Source: Arthrobacter sp. OAP107 (GTDB taxonomy: Bacteria; Actinomycetota; Actinomycetes; Actinomycetales; Micrococcaceae). Taken from it: DNA of 64,000 bases. How positions within the stretch are numbered: position 1 is the first letter of the stretch; each line of letters begins with the position of its first letter. The notes beneath the pieces are model-generated. The model was not told the DNA's origin, ran no database searches, and worked only from the letters and a program-made list of their open reading frames with translations. The position numbers and the translations under genes were made by a program. Shown in pieces: positions 45,627-55,367 of this stretch. The DNA is taken from contig NZ_JBEPOK010000001.1 of NCBI RefSeq assembly GCF_040546765.1, positions 4,278,001-4,342,000 on the forward strand, given 5' to 3'.

Positions 45627-46349
45627 CTACAAGTACTGGCCGGGGCCGTGGTCGGAGTCTTCCTTTCGGCCCGGGTGCAGCGGGTCGGCGCCGGGCTGGG
45701 GTGCCTTGGCACGCTGCGGCTCGCCGTTTTCGCCAATGACGACGCCGGGGGCGATGACGGTCCCTGGCGGAAGCTGCCGGAGCTGCATCTGGGCCATCGT
45801 GTGTTCCCGGGCTGCGTGCTGGGCGGCGATCGCCGTCTGGATGCCATGGAACAGGCCTTCCAGCCAGCCCACCAGCTGGGCCTGGGCGATCCGCAGTTCG
45901 GCGTCCGAGGGCGTGCCGTCCTCCGGGAAGGGCAGGCTGATCCGTTCCAGCTCCTGCACCAGTTCCGGTGCCAGGCCGTCCTCAAGCTCCTTGATGGAAC
46001 GCTCGTGGATCTCCGCAAGGCGGCCCCGGGCGGCGTCGTCCAGGGGCGCCGACTTCACCTCTTCAAGCAGTTGCCGGATCATGGTGCCGATCCGCATCAC
46101 CTTGGCAGGTTCATCCACGAGGTCCTGCAGGCTGGCATGTTTGGGCTTGCCGGCGTCGGCAGGGCCGTCGGAAGCCCCCGCATCCAGTGTGGTGCCCTCC
46201 ACAGGCTCCTCGTCCTCCTGCGGCACGGAAGAGGGCACGGAAGGCTCCGCGGCCTGCTGAGCTGCGGGCTGAACGCCCGGCTCGCCGGGCTGGACGGCGG
46301 CCTGCGGACCGGCCGCCTGGGTGGGTGGAGTGTCTTCGGGATCGCTCAT
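45627..46349 (-). CDS. bpa: Bacterial proteasome activator
   Basis: Bpa (PafE) is an ATP-independent ring that opens the actinobacterial 20S proteasome. The core (about 85-200) has the family helices: LQDLVDEPAKVMRIGTMIRQ, ARGRLAEIHERSIKELEDGL, IAQAQLVGWLEGLFHGIQTA. The C-terminus ends in GQYL, the motif that docks into the proteasome alpha-ring pockets. At 240 residues it is longer than the 174-residue M. tuberculosis protein, owing to a Pro/Ala/Gln/Glu-rich N-terminal extension of ~75 residues. Followed by a co-oriented hypothetical gene. Confidence 0.88.
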   Translation of the reverse strand: MSDPEDTPPTQAAGPQAAVQPGEPGVQPAAQQAAEPSVPSSVPQEDEEPVEGTTLDAGASDGPADAGKPKHASLQDLVDEPAKVMRIGTMIRQLLEEVKSAPLDDAARGRLAEIHERSIKELEDGLAPELVQELERISLPFPEDGTPSDAELRIAQAQLVGWLEGLFHGIQTAIAAQHAAREHTMAQMQLRQLPPGTVIAPGVVIGENGEPQRAKAPQPGADPLHPGRKEDSDHGPGQYL

Positions 46350-46387
46350 GCGTTCATACTCTCACGGGCCCGGAATGCGGAGTCCAG

Positions 46388-46852
46388 TCAATGAAGCTCC
46401 TTGACCAGGATTTCGCCTTCGTCCGTAGCGAAACCGCATTTGCGGTAGAAGCCGACGGCGTACGTGTTGGCCGGAACCCACACTTCCGCCACCCCGTTGC
46501 CCCTCATCCAGGCCTCCATCTCCGCAATGAGTGCCCGCCCTATACCCCTTCGGCGCCACGCGGCGTGGGTTCCCATCTCCATCAGCAGCACCTCCGCCCA
46601 GGGGCCGGGCGTCCGGCGCCGCTGGATGCAGCCGTGCAGGAAACCCACGGTCTGTCCCCCGGCCTCTGCCAGCCAGAAGAGAACAGACGGGTCGGCGAGG
46701 AAGTCCCGGGCGCCGTCGGGGTCCAAATCCCCCGACGGCGCGGTCCCCGGGTCCTCGTCAAACAGGTTGTCCGTGGCCGCCAGCGAGACAAGTGCGGCGG
46801 CCTCTGCCGGCCGGATCCTGCGCACGACGAATCCGGCCGGCAGAACAGCCAT
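46388..46852 (-). CDS. GNAT-family N-acetyltransferase
   Basis: 154 residues. Acetyl-CoA-binding motif A: HAAWRRRGIGRALIAEMEAW (RxxGIG), and the conserved NTYAVGFYRKCGF near the C-terminus. Substrate unknown. Start ATG 46852; an upstream start at 46864 would overlap the YbdD-like gene. It is the last gene of the cstA run, a placement that may be incidental. Confidence 0.82.
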   Translation of the reverse strand: MAVLPAGFVVRRIRPAEAAALVSLAATDNLFDEDPGTAPSGDLDPDGARDFLADPSVLFWLAEAGGQTVGFLHGCIQRRRTPGPWAEVLLMEMGTHAAWRRRGIGRALIAEMEAWMRGNGVAEVWVPANTYAVGFYRKCGFATDEGEILVKELH

Positions 46853-46854
46853 GG

Positions 46855-47076
46855 TCAGCAGCACCTTCCCTGCGGGTTGGTATCCTGGCGGTCCGTCCGG
46901 TCCCGCCAGAACGCACGCTCGTCCATGGGCGGCGTGCCGTGGCCGGCCGCCGCATGGTGCTCCAGGTATTTCCGGTAGGCGTCAGCCCCCATGACCCCCT
47001 GCAGGTACCGCGAGAAGCCGCGGAAGGCCTGGGCCACCGGATGCAGCATGCCGCCCGATCCCGCGTTGGCACTCAT
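46855..47076 (-). CDS. YbdD/YjiX-family small protein (CstA partner)
   Basis: 73 residues, KCU-star family: AQAFRGFSRYLQGVMGADAY, RKYLEHHAAAG and the ERAFWRDRTDRQD region. In E. coli YbdD and YjiX are encoded beside cstA and btsT and are needed for pyruvate/peptide carrier function. Overlaps the cstA stop by one base, so it is translationally coupled. Confidence 0.85.
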   Translation of the reverse strand: MSANAGSGGMLHPVAQAFRGFSRYLQGVMGADAYRKYLEHHAAAGHGTPPMDERAFWRDRTDRQDTNPQGRCC

Positions 47077-49373
47077 CAGTGATGTCCTGCCCGCTCGATG
47101 CGCAGGTCAGCGGGCAGCTTGTTCCACTCCGCCATGAGCTCGCGCTCGGCGGCGGTAGGGATCAGCCCGGCGGGCGCATAGACCCGCGAGGGACGTGGCC
47201 GGTCCTCGTTGTTGGCGTTGGGGATCCCCGCCGTCGTGTTCCGGAAGGCCTTCACGGTAGCCACCACGGCTGTGACGATGACAATGATGCTCAGGACCAC
47301 GAAGATTACGGACAGCCAGCCCTGGATCATGGTGTTGCGGACCACCGCCTCCATGGCCGCCGTGGTCTTGGCCGTGCCGAAGGAGGTCTTCCCGTCGGCC
47401 AGCGCCTTGCTGAAGGCGGCGTTGTTCGCGAAGTACCCCACCGCCGGGACCGAGGAGAAGATCTTGTGGATGCTCGCCGTGATGGTAACGACGGCGGTGA
47501 AGGCCAGTGGCACGGCGACGATCCACAGGTATCTGAAGGAGCCGCGCTTGGCCGCGATGGCCATGCACACCGCCAGGGCGATCGCGGCCAGCAGCTGGTT
47601 GGCGATGCCGAAGAGCGGGAACAGCGTGTTGATGCCGCCCAGCGGGTCGGTGACGCCCATCAGGAGCACCGCGCCCCAGGCACCCACCATGATGGCCGTG
47701 CAAAGCCACGCGCCGGGACGCCAGGATGCCTCCTTGAACTTCGGGGCAAAGTTCCCGATCGAATCCTGCAGCATGAACCGCGCAACGCGCGTTCCGGCGT
47801 CGACCGCGGTGAGGATGAACAGCGCCTCGAACATGATGGCGAAGTGGTACCAGAAGGCCATCATGCCGGTGCCGCCAATGAACTGCTGCATGATGTGGGC
47901 CAGGCCCACGGCGAGCGTTGGCGCGCCGCCGGAGCGCGAGACGATGCTCTCCTCACCCACGTTCGAGGCGGTCTCCGCCAGGACGTCGGGGGTGATGTTG
48001 ACGCCGGCCAGGCCCAGTCCGTTGACCCACTGCGTAGCCGTCTCCACGGTTCCGCCGGTCAGGGCCGCAGGGGCGTTCATGGCGAAGTAAATGCCGCGGT
48101 CGATCGAAATCGCGGCGACGAGCGCCATGATGGCCACGAAGGATTCCATCAGCATGCCGCCGTAGCCGATGAAGCGGGTCTGCCGCTCCTTCTCGATGAG
48201 CTTCGGCGTGGTGCCGGAAGAGATCAGGGCGTGGAAGCCGGACAACGCACCGCAGGCGATGGTGACGAACAGGAAGGGGAACAGGGCGCCGGAGAAGACC
48301 GGACCGTTCTCGCGGCCGGCGAACTCGCTGAACGCCGGAACGGTGATTTCGGGGCGCACCACGATGATGGCCACGGCCAGCATCGCGATGACGCCGATCT
48401 TCATGAACGTGGAGAGGTAGTCACGCGGTGCGAGCAGGAGCCACACGGGCAGGATGGCCGCGATGAAGCCGTAGACGATCAGGCCCCACGCGATGGTGAC
48501 CTTGTCCAGGTGGAAGAACGCCGCACCCCATTCGGTGCCGGCCACGGCACCGCCGCCGATGATCGCCGCCATCAGCAGAACGAAGCCGATGATGGACACC
48601 TCCATGACCTTGCCCGGACGCAGGTACCGCAGGTACACGCCCATGAACAGCGCGATCGGGATGGTCATGCCCACGGAGAAGACGCCCCACGGGCTCTCGC
48701 CCAGGGCATTGACGACGACGAGCGCCAGGATCGCGACGATGATCACCATGATCAGCAGGGTTGCCACCAGGGCGGCGGTGCCGCCGATGACGCCGAGTTC
48801 CTCCCGCGCCATCTGGCCGAGGGAACGGCCGCCGCGGCGCATGGAGAAGAACATGACCAGGTAGTCCTGGACGGCACCGGCAAGGACGACGCCGATGATG
48901 ATCCAGATGGTGCCGGGGAGGTACCCCATCTGGGCAGCGATGACGGGTCCCACGAGCGGGCCGGCACCGGCGATGGCGGCGAAGTGGTGGCCGAAGAGGA
49001 CATTGCGGTCGGTGCGGACGTAGTCCTTGCCGTCAGCCTTGTACTCTGCCGGTGTGGCGCGGCGGTCGTCCGGCTTGAGCAGATAGCGCTCGATGACCTT
49101 CGAGTAGAAGCGGTAGCCGATGAGGTAGGTGCACACCGAGGCAAACACGAACCAGATGGCGTTGACGGTTTCGCCCCTGACGATGGCCAGCATGAACCAG
49201 GCCACACCGCCCAGGAGTGCGATGGCTACCCAGAGGGCGATCTTCGCAGGGGTCCATCTGCGCTCCTCGGCGTCGCGGACCGCGTCATCAACCGACGCCG
49301 GCGGCAGCGCTTCGTCGGCGGGATCCAGTTCCCCGTCCGCCGTTCGGGTCCCGTCCTCAGGCATGGTGCCCAT
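47076..49373 (-). CDS. cstA: Carbon starvation protein CstA family transporter
   Basis: 765 residues with about 16-18 membrane helices. Signatures: FGHHFAAIAGAGPLVGPVIA, AQMGYLPGTIWIIIGVVLAG, AVQDYLVMFFSMRRGGRSLG, ALSGFHALISSGTTPKLI. CstA/BtsT proteins import pyruvate or peptides under carbon starvation. The N-terminal 45 residues are an acidic extension before the first helix. Start ATG 49373 follows AGGAGACA. Its partner gene is directly downstream. Confidence 0.95.
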   Translation of the reverse strand: MGTMPEDGTRTADGELDPADEALPPASVDDAVRDAEERRWTPAKIALWVAIALLGGVAWFMLAIVRGETVNAIWFVFASVCTYLIGYRFYSKVIERYLLKPDDRRATPAEYKADGKDYVRTDRNVLFGHHFAAIAGAGPLVGPVIAAQMGYLPGTIWIIIGVVLAGAVQDYLVMFFSMRRGGRSLGQMAREELGVIGGTAALVATLLIMVIIVAILALVVVNALGESPWGVFSVGMTIPIALFMGVYLRYLRPGKVMEVSIIGFVLLMAAIIGGGAVAGTEWGAAFFHLDKVTIAWGLIVYGFIAAILPVWLLLAPRDYLSTFMKIGVIAMLAVAIIVVRPEITVPAFSEFAGRENGPVFSGALFPFLFVTIACGALSGFHALISSGTTPKLIEKERQTRFIGYGGMLMESFVAIMALVAAISIDRGIYFAMNAPAALTGGTVETATQWVNGLGLAGVNITPDVLAETASNVGEESIVSRSGGAPTLAVGLAHIMQQFIGGTGMMAFWYHFAIMFEALFILTAVDAGTRVARFMLQDSIGNFAPKFKEASWRPGAWLCTAIMVGAWGAVLLMGVTDPLGGINTLFPLFGIANQLLAAIALAVCMAIAAKRGSFRYLWIVAVPLAFTAVVTITASIHKIFSSVPAVGYFANNAAFSKALADGKTSFGTAKTTAAMEAVVRNTMIQGWLSVIFVVLSIIVIVTAVVATVKAFRNTTAGIPNANNEDRPRPSRVYAPAGLIPTAAERELMAEWNKLPADLRIERAGHH

Positions 49374-49531
49374 GTCTCCTCCTTGAGATTCCCAGCTGGC
49401 ACGGAGTGTGCCACGGGCACCCTACCAACCGGCAGGGCCTCACCCTTGGCTTTTGAGCGGTGGTGCCGGAGGAATCGACGAGCGGTCCCGATGCCGCGGT
49501 AAGCGGCGGGCTGCCGGGCCGATACCGGCGG

Positions 49532-52415
49532 TCAGGTGCCGGGACTTCGCCGGGACACCGGCAGGCGGGCACGCGCGAAGATCCAGGCCAGGCCACTGCC
49601 GGTCAGCGGCACGGCAACGAGCAGGGCCAGCAGCGGCATCCACGGGACGACCGGCTCTGCAAACATCCGGGTGGCCCCGATAAGCAGGACTGCAGGCACC
49701 ACCCCGGCGGCCACTCCCAGCGAGGTCCCAAGCGACGCGGTCATCAGCGACTGTGCTCCGGCCAGCGCCTTCCGCAGCCGCGGCGGCGCGCCGACCCCGG
49801 CCAGCGTCATGTGGTCCGCCCTGGCATCGGCGAGCGCCAGGCCCGTGGTGATGCCGGCCGCGCTGAGCGTGATGAGTGCGCTGGTGCCAACGATCAGCCA
49901 CAGCAGTTCGGACCCGGTGCGGTCCGCTCCCGGCTCAACGTAGAAGCCCATCGCCTGGATCCGGTAGACCTGCGCCAGTGCCGCGGACGCCCTGTCCTGT
50001 TCAGCGGCTTCCGGGTAGGCGGACAGCTGGGCGAGCAGCACGGAGTTGCCGACGTGGATGCCCAGCCTGGACGCGGTTTCAGGAGGAATGACACCGTAGA
50101 ACGGGACCGGCACGTCCGGCGCCTCCACGATTGCCGGCAGCTCTTTGTTGTTCAGGGGCTTGTAGGCAACTGCGGAACCAGGGCCGGGAACGGGCTGGCG
50201 CACGTCATAGGACTGCAGCGTGGTCCTCCCGTCCTTTTCGAAGACCGGGTTGCTGACCACCATTCCCCCGCTGTTCAGTGCATCCACCGCGGCAGGGCTG
50301 GGTTCCCGGCCCAGCAGAGCCCGGAGCTCGTCCACTCCGCCAACCACCAACGGCGGAAGCTGGCCGGCGGAACCGGCGGCAGACATGGATCCGTTGCACC
50401 GCCAGTCCTGCCCGTCCAGGACGCGGCCCTGCGGGGTGGCAGGGCATTCGTTGGCTGCCGGCACGGCAAGCTTGTATTGCCGGCAGTCCGCTCCGGCGTT
50501 GCTGGCGGGACTGGACCCACCGGTGGACGCCTGCATGTCACACTTGCTCAGCACCGGGCCTTTCAGGACCTGCGTCCACTGCACGGTGCTGAGCTCCCGC
50601 CGCAGCGCCGCGTCTACGGCGGCCGGGTCAATATCGGGTGCGGGCGCCGTCCCCGGTGATTGGACCGGCGCGGTTTCCAGCGGCAGGGAGACCTGGTTTT
50701 CCTGCGCAGCCCACATGTGCGTACGCTTGGCCTCCGCCATCTGGCTGGCCGAGAGGACCATCGCGGCACTGGCCAGCGTAGCCGCGGCGAGGACCGCCGC
50801 CACGGCGGGCACGGTGCGGCTCCTGTTCCTGGCAGAGTCACGGGCGGCCATCCGCAGCGGCAGCGGCAGCCAGGCGGTGCGTGCGGTCAGGATTTTCACG
50901 AACGTCCCGGTGAGCAGCACCAGGGCCGCCACCGCCAGGACCGCGCCGGCGGTGAGCAACGCCGCCACCAGCGGGGGTCCGGGCCGCGATGGCGTCCAGG
51001 TCACCTGTCATCCCCAGCGTTCGCCCGGCCGCGAGGCAGGTGACGGCCGCAACCAGCAGCAGGGCTCCCACCCGCGCCGGCCAGGGACCGGAAACAGCCG
51101 GTGCGCGGCCCGTCTTCAAGGCCCCAAGCACCGCCTGCCGCGCAACCTGCCGTGCCGGAACCACCGCGGCCAGGAAACATGCCAGCAGGCCCATGGCCAT
51201 GGCTGCAACGGTGGGCAGCATGTCCAGGTGGAAGCCGGGAAAGCGGACGGAACCCAGGTGCCTGGCTACCGCCACCACTGCGGCGGCACCGCCGGCACCC
51301 AGCACGGCGCCGGCGGCCACCGCGATGGCCCCAAGCCACAGCCCGGCGGCGGTCACCACCGCCCGGACTGTGGGTGCTTCGGCGCCGCTGGCGGCCAGCA
51401 GCGCGAGCTCGCGGACCTGCCGCTTGGCGCCCACGGCAAAGGCTGCCCCGGCCAGGAGCCCCACTTCGAGCAGGGCAAGTGTCCCGATCAGCACGCCGGC
51501 GACGTAGCCGGCGCCGGGCATGGCTTCGGAGCCGGTGGCTGCGCCCGACGGGACCGGCGGGTCGAGTGCCACGGCGCGGGACAGCACCGCGATGCCGTCC
51601 CTGTTCAGGTCACGGATCTGGTCCCATTGGACGGGTTTTGGCCCCACGAGGTAGTACATCGTTTCGCCGAGCGGATTCCCCGGAGCGGCCGGGCTGCCCA
51701 TCGCGGCCTGTCCGGGCCTGAGGAACAGGATGGGGTTGCCGTCCGAGTAGGTGGCATCCCGGAGGGTGCCGACGACGGCGAAGGTACCGTCCGCCGTCGT
51801 AAGCCTGTCCCCGAGACGGATCCCGAACCGTTCCAGCGCCCCTGGTGAGACGAGGATTTCGTCGTCAGCGGCGGCGGGCCTGCCGTCCAAAAGCGTGTAT
51901 TTGCCGGTGAAGGCGGGGTTCAGGGCGTCGACGGCCTTGGCCATCACCGGGACATCGGACGCCCCGCCCTGGGACGCACTGGTCTGGGACGCACCGGTCC
52001 GGGACGCACCGGCACGGACGGTAAGCGTCAGCTGGGTTTCGGTGAGAACTTCGTAGCCGGCGGGAATGGCATCCCGCGGATTCCGCGGCGTGAAGTCCGG
52101 ATCGGCGGTGAAGTTCCGCGTCATGGTTGCCGTCTCAAGCACGGGATCCTGCACCGTCTCGGCGTTGGAGGCGTGCATGTTGCGGAACCGCGCCTGCGTG
52201 CTGCCCAGCTGGTACTGCACCCGTTCCGCCGGGGTTTCCTGCATGCTTTGCGCCAGTGCCGCGGCGCCGGTCATTCCGGCGACGGGCAGCAGGATCAGGA
52301 CGATGATCAGCAGGGAGCGGCCGCGGTGCCGGCTGATGTCCCGGCGCGCCATCCGGAGGGCAAGGCGGAAACTGTGCCGGCGGCCGTGCGTCGCGGGCCC
52401 AACATCAAGGGCCAT
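49532..52415 (-). pseudogene. FtsX-like ABC transporter permease, interrupted by a frameshift
   Basis: The N-terminal half runs from ATG 52415 to a stop at 50838: a MacB-type permease with ALRMARRDISRHRGRSLLII, periplasmic domain and FtsX helices (AGYVAGVLIGTLALLEVGLL). The C-terminal half (frame 49532-51004, from PPLVAALLTAGAVLAVAALV) supplies a second FtsX unit. They join if one C is removed from a run of five (G5 on the plus strand, 50973-50977), giving about 960 residues, the normal two-unit size. Starts 1 base after the ATPase stop. The substrate (drug or lipid export) is unknown. Assembly error or phase-variable tract. Confidence 0.8.
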
Positions 52416-52416
52416 T

Positions 52417-53151
52417 TCAGCCGGCCGGTGCCAGGAGAACTGCGGGATCGTGCATGGCCGCTGCCTCGTCCACGATCCGGCCGTCGCGGATAAACACCAC
52501 GCGGTCTGCCCAGGCGGCATGGCGGGCCTCGTGCGTGACCAGCATGACGGCGGCGCCGGCGTCGGCCCGGGAGCGGAGCACCTCCATTACTCCGTGACCC
52601 GTGGTGGAATCCAGGGCGCCGGTGGGTTCGTCGGCGAGGATCAGCCGGCGGCTTCCCACGATGGCACGCGCGATGGCCACACGCTGCTGCTGCCCGCCGG
52701 ACATCTCATCCATGAACCGGTGCCCCAGCTCGGGAATCCCCACCTGCCGCAGGGCGTCGAGTGCCTGGCGGTGCGCTTTCCGCGCCGGCACGCCGTCGAG
52801 CTCGAGCGGCAGGGCCACATTCTCCGCGGCCGACAGGATCGGTACCAGGTTGAAGTCCTGGAAGACGTAGCCCACGGCACGGCGGCGGAGCCGTGCCAGC
52901 GCGTTCAGTCCCAGCCCCGCCAGGGGCGTTGACTCCACAAAAACACCGCCCGACGTCGGCCGGTCCAGTCCGCCGGCCAGCGCCAGCAGGGATGATTTTC
53001 CGGATCCGGATGGCCCCATCACCGCGACGAATTCCCCGGCGTTGACGGTGAGGTCCACATCCCGCAGGGCAGCGACCGCCGTCGCCCCCTGCCCGAACGT
53101 CCTGCTGACCTTGGCGAGTTCGAGAACCTGCTGCGGCCCCTGCACGCTCAC
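52417..53151 (-). CDS. ABC transporter ATP-binding protein (MacB/LolD type)
   Basis: 244 residues. Walker A VMGPSGSGKSS, Q-loop YVFQDFNLVP, signature MSGGQQQRVAIARA, Walker B RLILADEPTGALD, H-loop MLVTHEARHA. It pairs with the FtsX-like permease downstream (1-base gap) and overlaps the PadR regulator by 4 bases. Such three-gene sets export peptides, drugs or lipids and are usually controlled by their own PadR protein. Confidence 0.94.
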   Translation of the reverse strand: MSVQGPQQVLELAKVSRTFGQGATAVAALRDVDLTVNAGEFVAVMGPSGSGKSSLLALAGGLDRPTSGGVFVESTPLAGLGLNALARLRRRAVGYVFQDFNLVPILSAAENVALPLELDGVPARKAHRQALDALRQVGIPELGHRFMDEMSGGQQQRVAIARAIVGSRRLILADEPTGALDSTTGHGVMEVLRSRADAGAAVMLVTHEARHAAWADRVVFIRDGRIVDEAAAMHDPAVLLAPAG

Positions 53152-53756
53152 CGGCGGTTCTCCGCTGTGAGCGGGGCAGCCTCATCCGAAGTGACCCCGT
53201 TTTTGCGTGCCTGGCTGCGGGGCCCGGAGGCCTGCGTAAGCTGCACCATCCTGGCCTCGCACAAGTCCAGCCAGCGGATCTCAGCCTCTGTCTGGAAGAT
53301 CAGCGAGTCCAGCACCAGCAGCCAGGCCGTGTCCGCGGCCCGCTGGTTGGCGGCGGTATCACGACGGGACTTGGTGTAGTCCTGCAGTGCGCGCATGGAC
53401 GCGGCGCGCTGGGCCTGAATGATGGCTGCCACGTCCACTCCGGGCAGAGTGACCGCGAGCGCCAGCTTGATGGCGAGCTCGTTCCGCGGCGGATTGCTGC
53501 GTTCCACCGGCGTCGCAAACCACCCCTGGACCTCGGCCCTGCCGGCTTCGGTGATGCTGTACACGACATGGCCCTCGCCGTCGCCGCCGTCGTTGCTGAC
53601 CAGGCCGTCGCGTTCCAGCCGGTCGAGCGTGGTGTAGACCTGCCCGATGTTCAGCGGCCAGGTGGAACCGGTGCGGTCTTCGAATTCGACCCTGAGCTGG
53701 TAGCCGTAACGCGGCTGGTCCTGCAGGAGGGCGAGGAGGCTGTGGCGGATAGACAT
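53148..53756 (-). CDS. PadR-family transcriptional regulator
   Basis: 202 residues. Winged helix MSIRHSLLALLQDQPRYGYQ, then the wing (IGQVYTTLDRLERDGLVSND) and a long C-terminal helical dimerisation domain (AIIQAQRAASMRALQDYTKS). Large PadR subtype. Start ATG 53756. It leads the padR-ABC operon and overlaps the ATPase by 4 bases. A perfect inverted repeat 28 bases upstream is its probable operator. Confidence 0.9.
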   Translation of the reverse strand: MSIRHSLLALLQDQPRYGYQLRVEFEDRTGSTWPLNIGQVYTTLDRLERDGLVSNDGGDGEGHVVYSITEAGRAEVQGWFATPVERSNPPRNELAIKLALAVTLPGVDVAAIIQAQRAASMRALQDYTKSRRDTAANQRAADTAWLLVLDSLIFQTEAEIRWLDLCEARMVQLTQASGPRSQARKNGVTSDEAAPLTAENRR

Positions 53757-53783
53757 CTGGCTCCTAGGCTGGAAGTCGGCGGC

Positions 53784-53810
53784 ATGCACACGCCCCCAAG
53801 ACGTGTGCAT
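53784..53810 (-). promoter_or_regulatory. Probable PadR operator
   Basis: ATGCACACG (53784-53792) and CGTGTGCAT (53802-53810), perfect 9-bp arms with a 9-base spacer, directly upstream of padR. A second small palindrome ATACT-G-AGTAT sits at 53854-53864 and uses the half-sites described for classical PadR. A possible promoter (TTGCCC, 17 bases, TAGGCT on the minus strand) lies between them. Confidence 0.65.
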
Positions 53811-53883
53811 ACCGCGTATATCCAGAGCCTAGCCTGTCTTCTGCGGCAGGGCAATACTGAGTATCTACCGCCTGTCTTCGGCG

Positions 53884-54867
53884 TCACATCACCAGCAGGA
53901 CCTTGCCCACATGCTCGCCGGAGTCGAAGTACTTGTGGGCAGCCCGGACCTGGTCCAGCGGGAAGGTTTTGGCCACCAGCGGGTGGATCCGCCCGTCAGC
54001 GACGAGGGGCCACACAGAGTCCCGCACCGCTGTCATGATGACCCCCTTCTCCGCAGCCGGGCGGGGCCGGAGCGCCGTGGCCACGACGGCCGCACGCTTG
54101 CTCAGCAGCTGGCCGAGGTCCAGTTCCCCCTTGGCGCCTCCCTGCAGCCCGATGACGACGAGCCGGCCGTAGTCCGCCAAGGCGTCGACGTTCTTCTGCA
54201 GGTACTTGGCACCCACGACGTCCAGGATCACGTCGGCACCCTTCCCCCCGTTTTGGGCGCGGAGGCTCTCGGCGAAGTCCTTCTCCGCATAATTGATGGC
54301 AATGTCGGCGCCCAGGAACGCCTTGGCGGTGCTGACTTTTTCGTCGGTCCCCGCGGTTGCGGCCACGGTGGCACCCAGGGCCTTGGCCAACTGGATGGCC
54401 ATGGTGCCGATGCCTCCCGTGGCGCCGTGGATCAGGACCGTCTCCCCCGGCTGCAGCTGCGCGGTCATGACCAGGTTTGAGTAGACGGTGGCCGCCACCT
54501 CAGGCAGGGCCGCAGCGGTAACCAGGTCGACGCCGTCGGGAATCCTCAGCACCTGCTCCGAGGGCACCGCGACTTGTTGCGCATAGCCGCCGCCGGACAG
54601 CAGCGCCACCACCTTGTCCCCGATGGAAAACGGCTTGGTGACACCGGGTCCGAAGCCCGCAATCCGGCCAGAGACCTCCAGCCCTGGAATCTCCGAGGCA
54701 CCCGGCGGGGGCGGGTAGTAGCCCCTCCGCTGCTGGACGTCGGCGCGGTTCAGGCCCGCAGCCACCACATCGATGAGGACCTCACCCTGGCCCGGCTCGG
54801 GAGCCGGCACCTCACGGATTTCCAGCACTTCCGGCCCGCCGGGCTCCGAGATAAAGACGGCTTTCAT
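53884..54867 (-). CDS. NAD(P)H-quinone oxidoreductase (zeta-crystallin-like)
   Basis: 327-residue medium-chain reductase without zinc ligands. MKAVFISEPGGPEVLEIREV, AGLNRADVQQRRGYYPPPPG (PIG3/QOR signature), NADPH-binding VLIHGATGGIGTMAIQLAKA. Reduces quinones or enones. Start ATG 54867; the frame extends 12 codons upstream without a ribosome site. Followed by the padR region on the same strand. Confidence 0.92.
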   Translation of the reverse strand: MKAVFISEPGGPEVLEIREVPAPEPGQGEVLIDVVAAGLNRADVQQRRGYYPPPPGASEIPGLEVSGRIAGFGPGVTKPFSIGDKVVALLSGGGYAQQVAVPSEQVLRIPDGVDLVTAAALPEVAATVYSNLVMTAQLQPGETVLIHGATGGIGTMAIQLAKALGATVAATAGTDEKVSTAKAFLGADIAINYAEKDFAESLRAQNGGKGADVILDVVGAKYLQKNVDALADYGRLVVIGLQGGAKGELDLGQLLSKRAAVVATALRPRPAAEKGVIMTAVRDSVWPLVADGRIHPLVAKTFPLDQVRAAHKYFDSGEHVGKVLLVM

Positions 54868-54980
54868 GGCGAACTCCCGATTTCTAGCTGATTCCTGCCC
54901 CAAAAATACTGTGCACCGGCGACAACTGCCACGCGGTGGTTTTTGTTGCAGCCAACTGCCTATGAAACACTACTAGTTAG

Positions 54981-55068
54981 GGAAGGTTGTCCGAGCGGCC
55001 GAAGGAGCTGGTCTTGAAAACCAGTGTGCGGTAACCCCGTACCAAGAGTTCGAATCTCTTACCTTCCG
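54981..55068 (+). tRNA. tRNA-Ser (anticodon TGA)
   Basis: Class II tRNA, 88 nt: acceptor GGAAGGT/ACCTTCC, anticodon arm CTGGTCTTGAAAACCAG with TGA, long variable arm (TGTGCGGTAACCCCGTACC), T-loop TTCGAAT. No encoded CCA. Confidence 0.93.
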
Positions 55069-55116
55069 CGCAGGGCCCGTGCCGTGCGAAAGCACCGCAA
55101 TGACGGCCAATTTGGC

Positions 55117-55158
55117 GGCCGGTTGGGCCAATCGGAAGATTGGTTCGGCCGGCCTTTT
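55117..55158 (+). terminator. tRNA-Ser terminator
   Basis: GGCCGGTTGGGCCAATC pairs with GATTGGTTCGGCCGGCC over 17 positions when G-U pairs are allowed, loop GGAA, then TTTT. The rest of 55069-55367 shows no gene. Confidence 0.7.
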
Positions 55159-55367
55159 GCGTGGCCAAGTAATGTCCGGCTCCTACGGGCAAGTAGGGGC
55201 GTGGACTCCACGCCCAAAATCAGGTAGTCCGAGTACCTGCCCTGCAGAATTCGAGTACGCGCCACTCATGCGCGCCGTTGCCGGGAGGCGTTCACTTGAA
55301 TCAGCGCTTTCCTGCCACCGCGGGATGGAGCTTTCCGCATCCACCGTTCCATGTGGGGGTCGAGGTC

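Noticed and set aside
54900..54980. Promoter for tRNA-Ser (TGA)
   Set aside because: Several weak hexamer pairs (TTGCAG, TATGAA) but none with good spacing.
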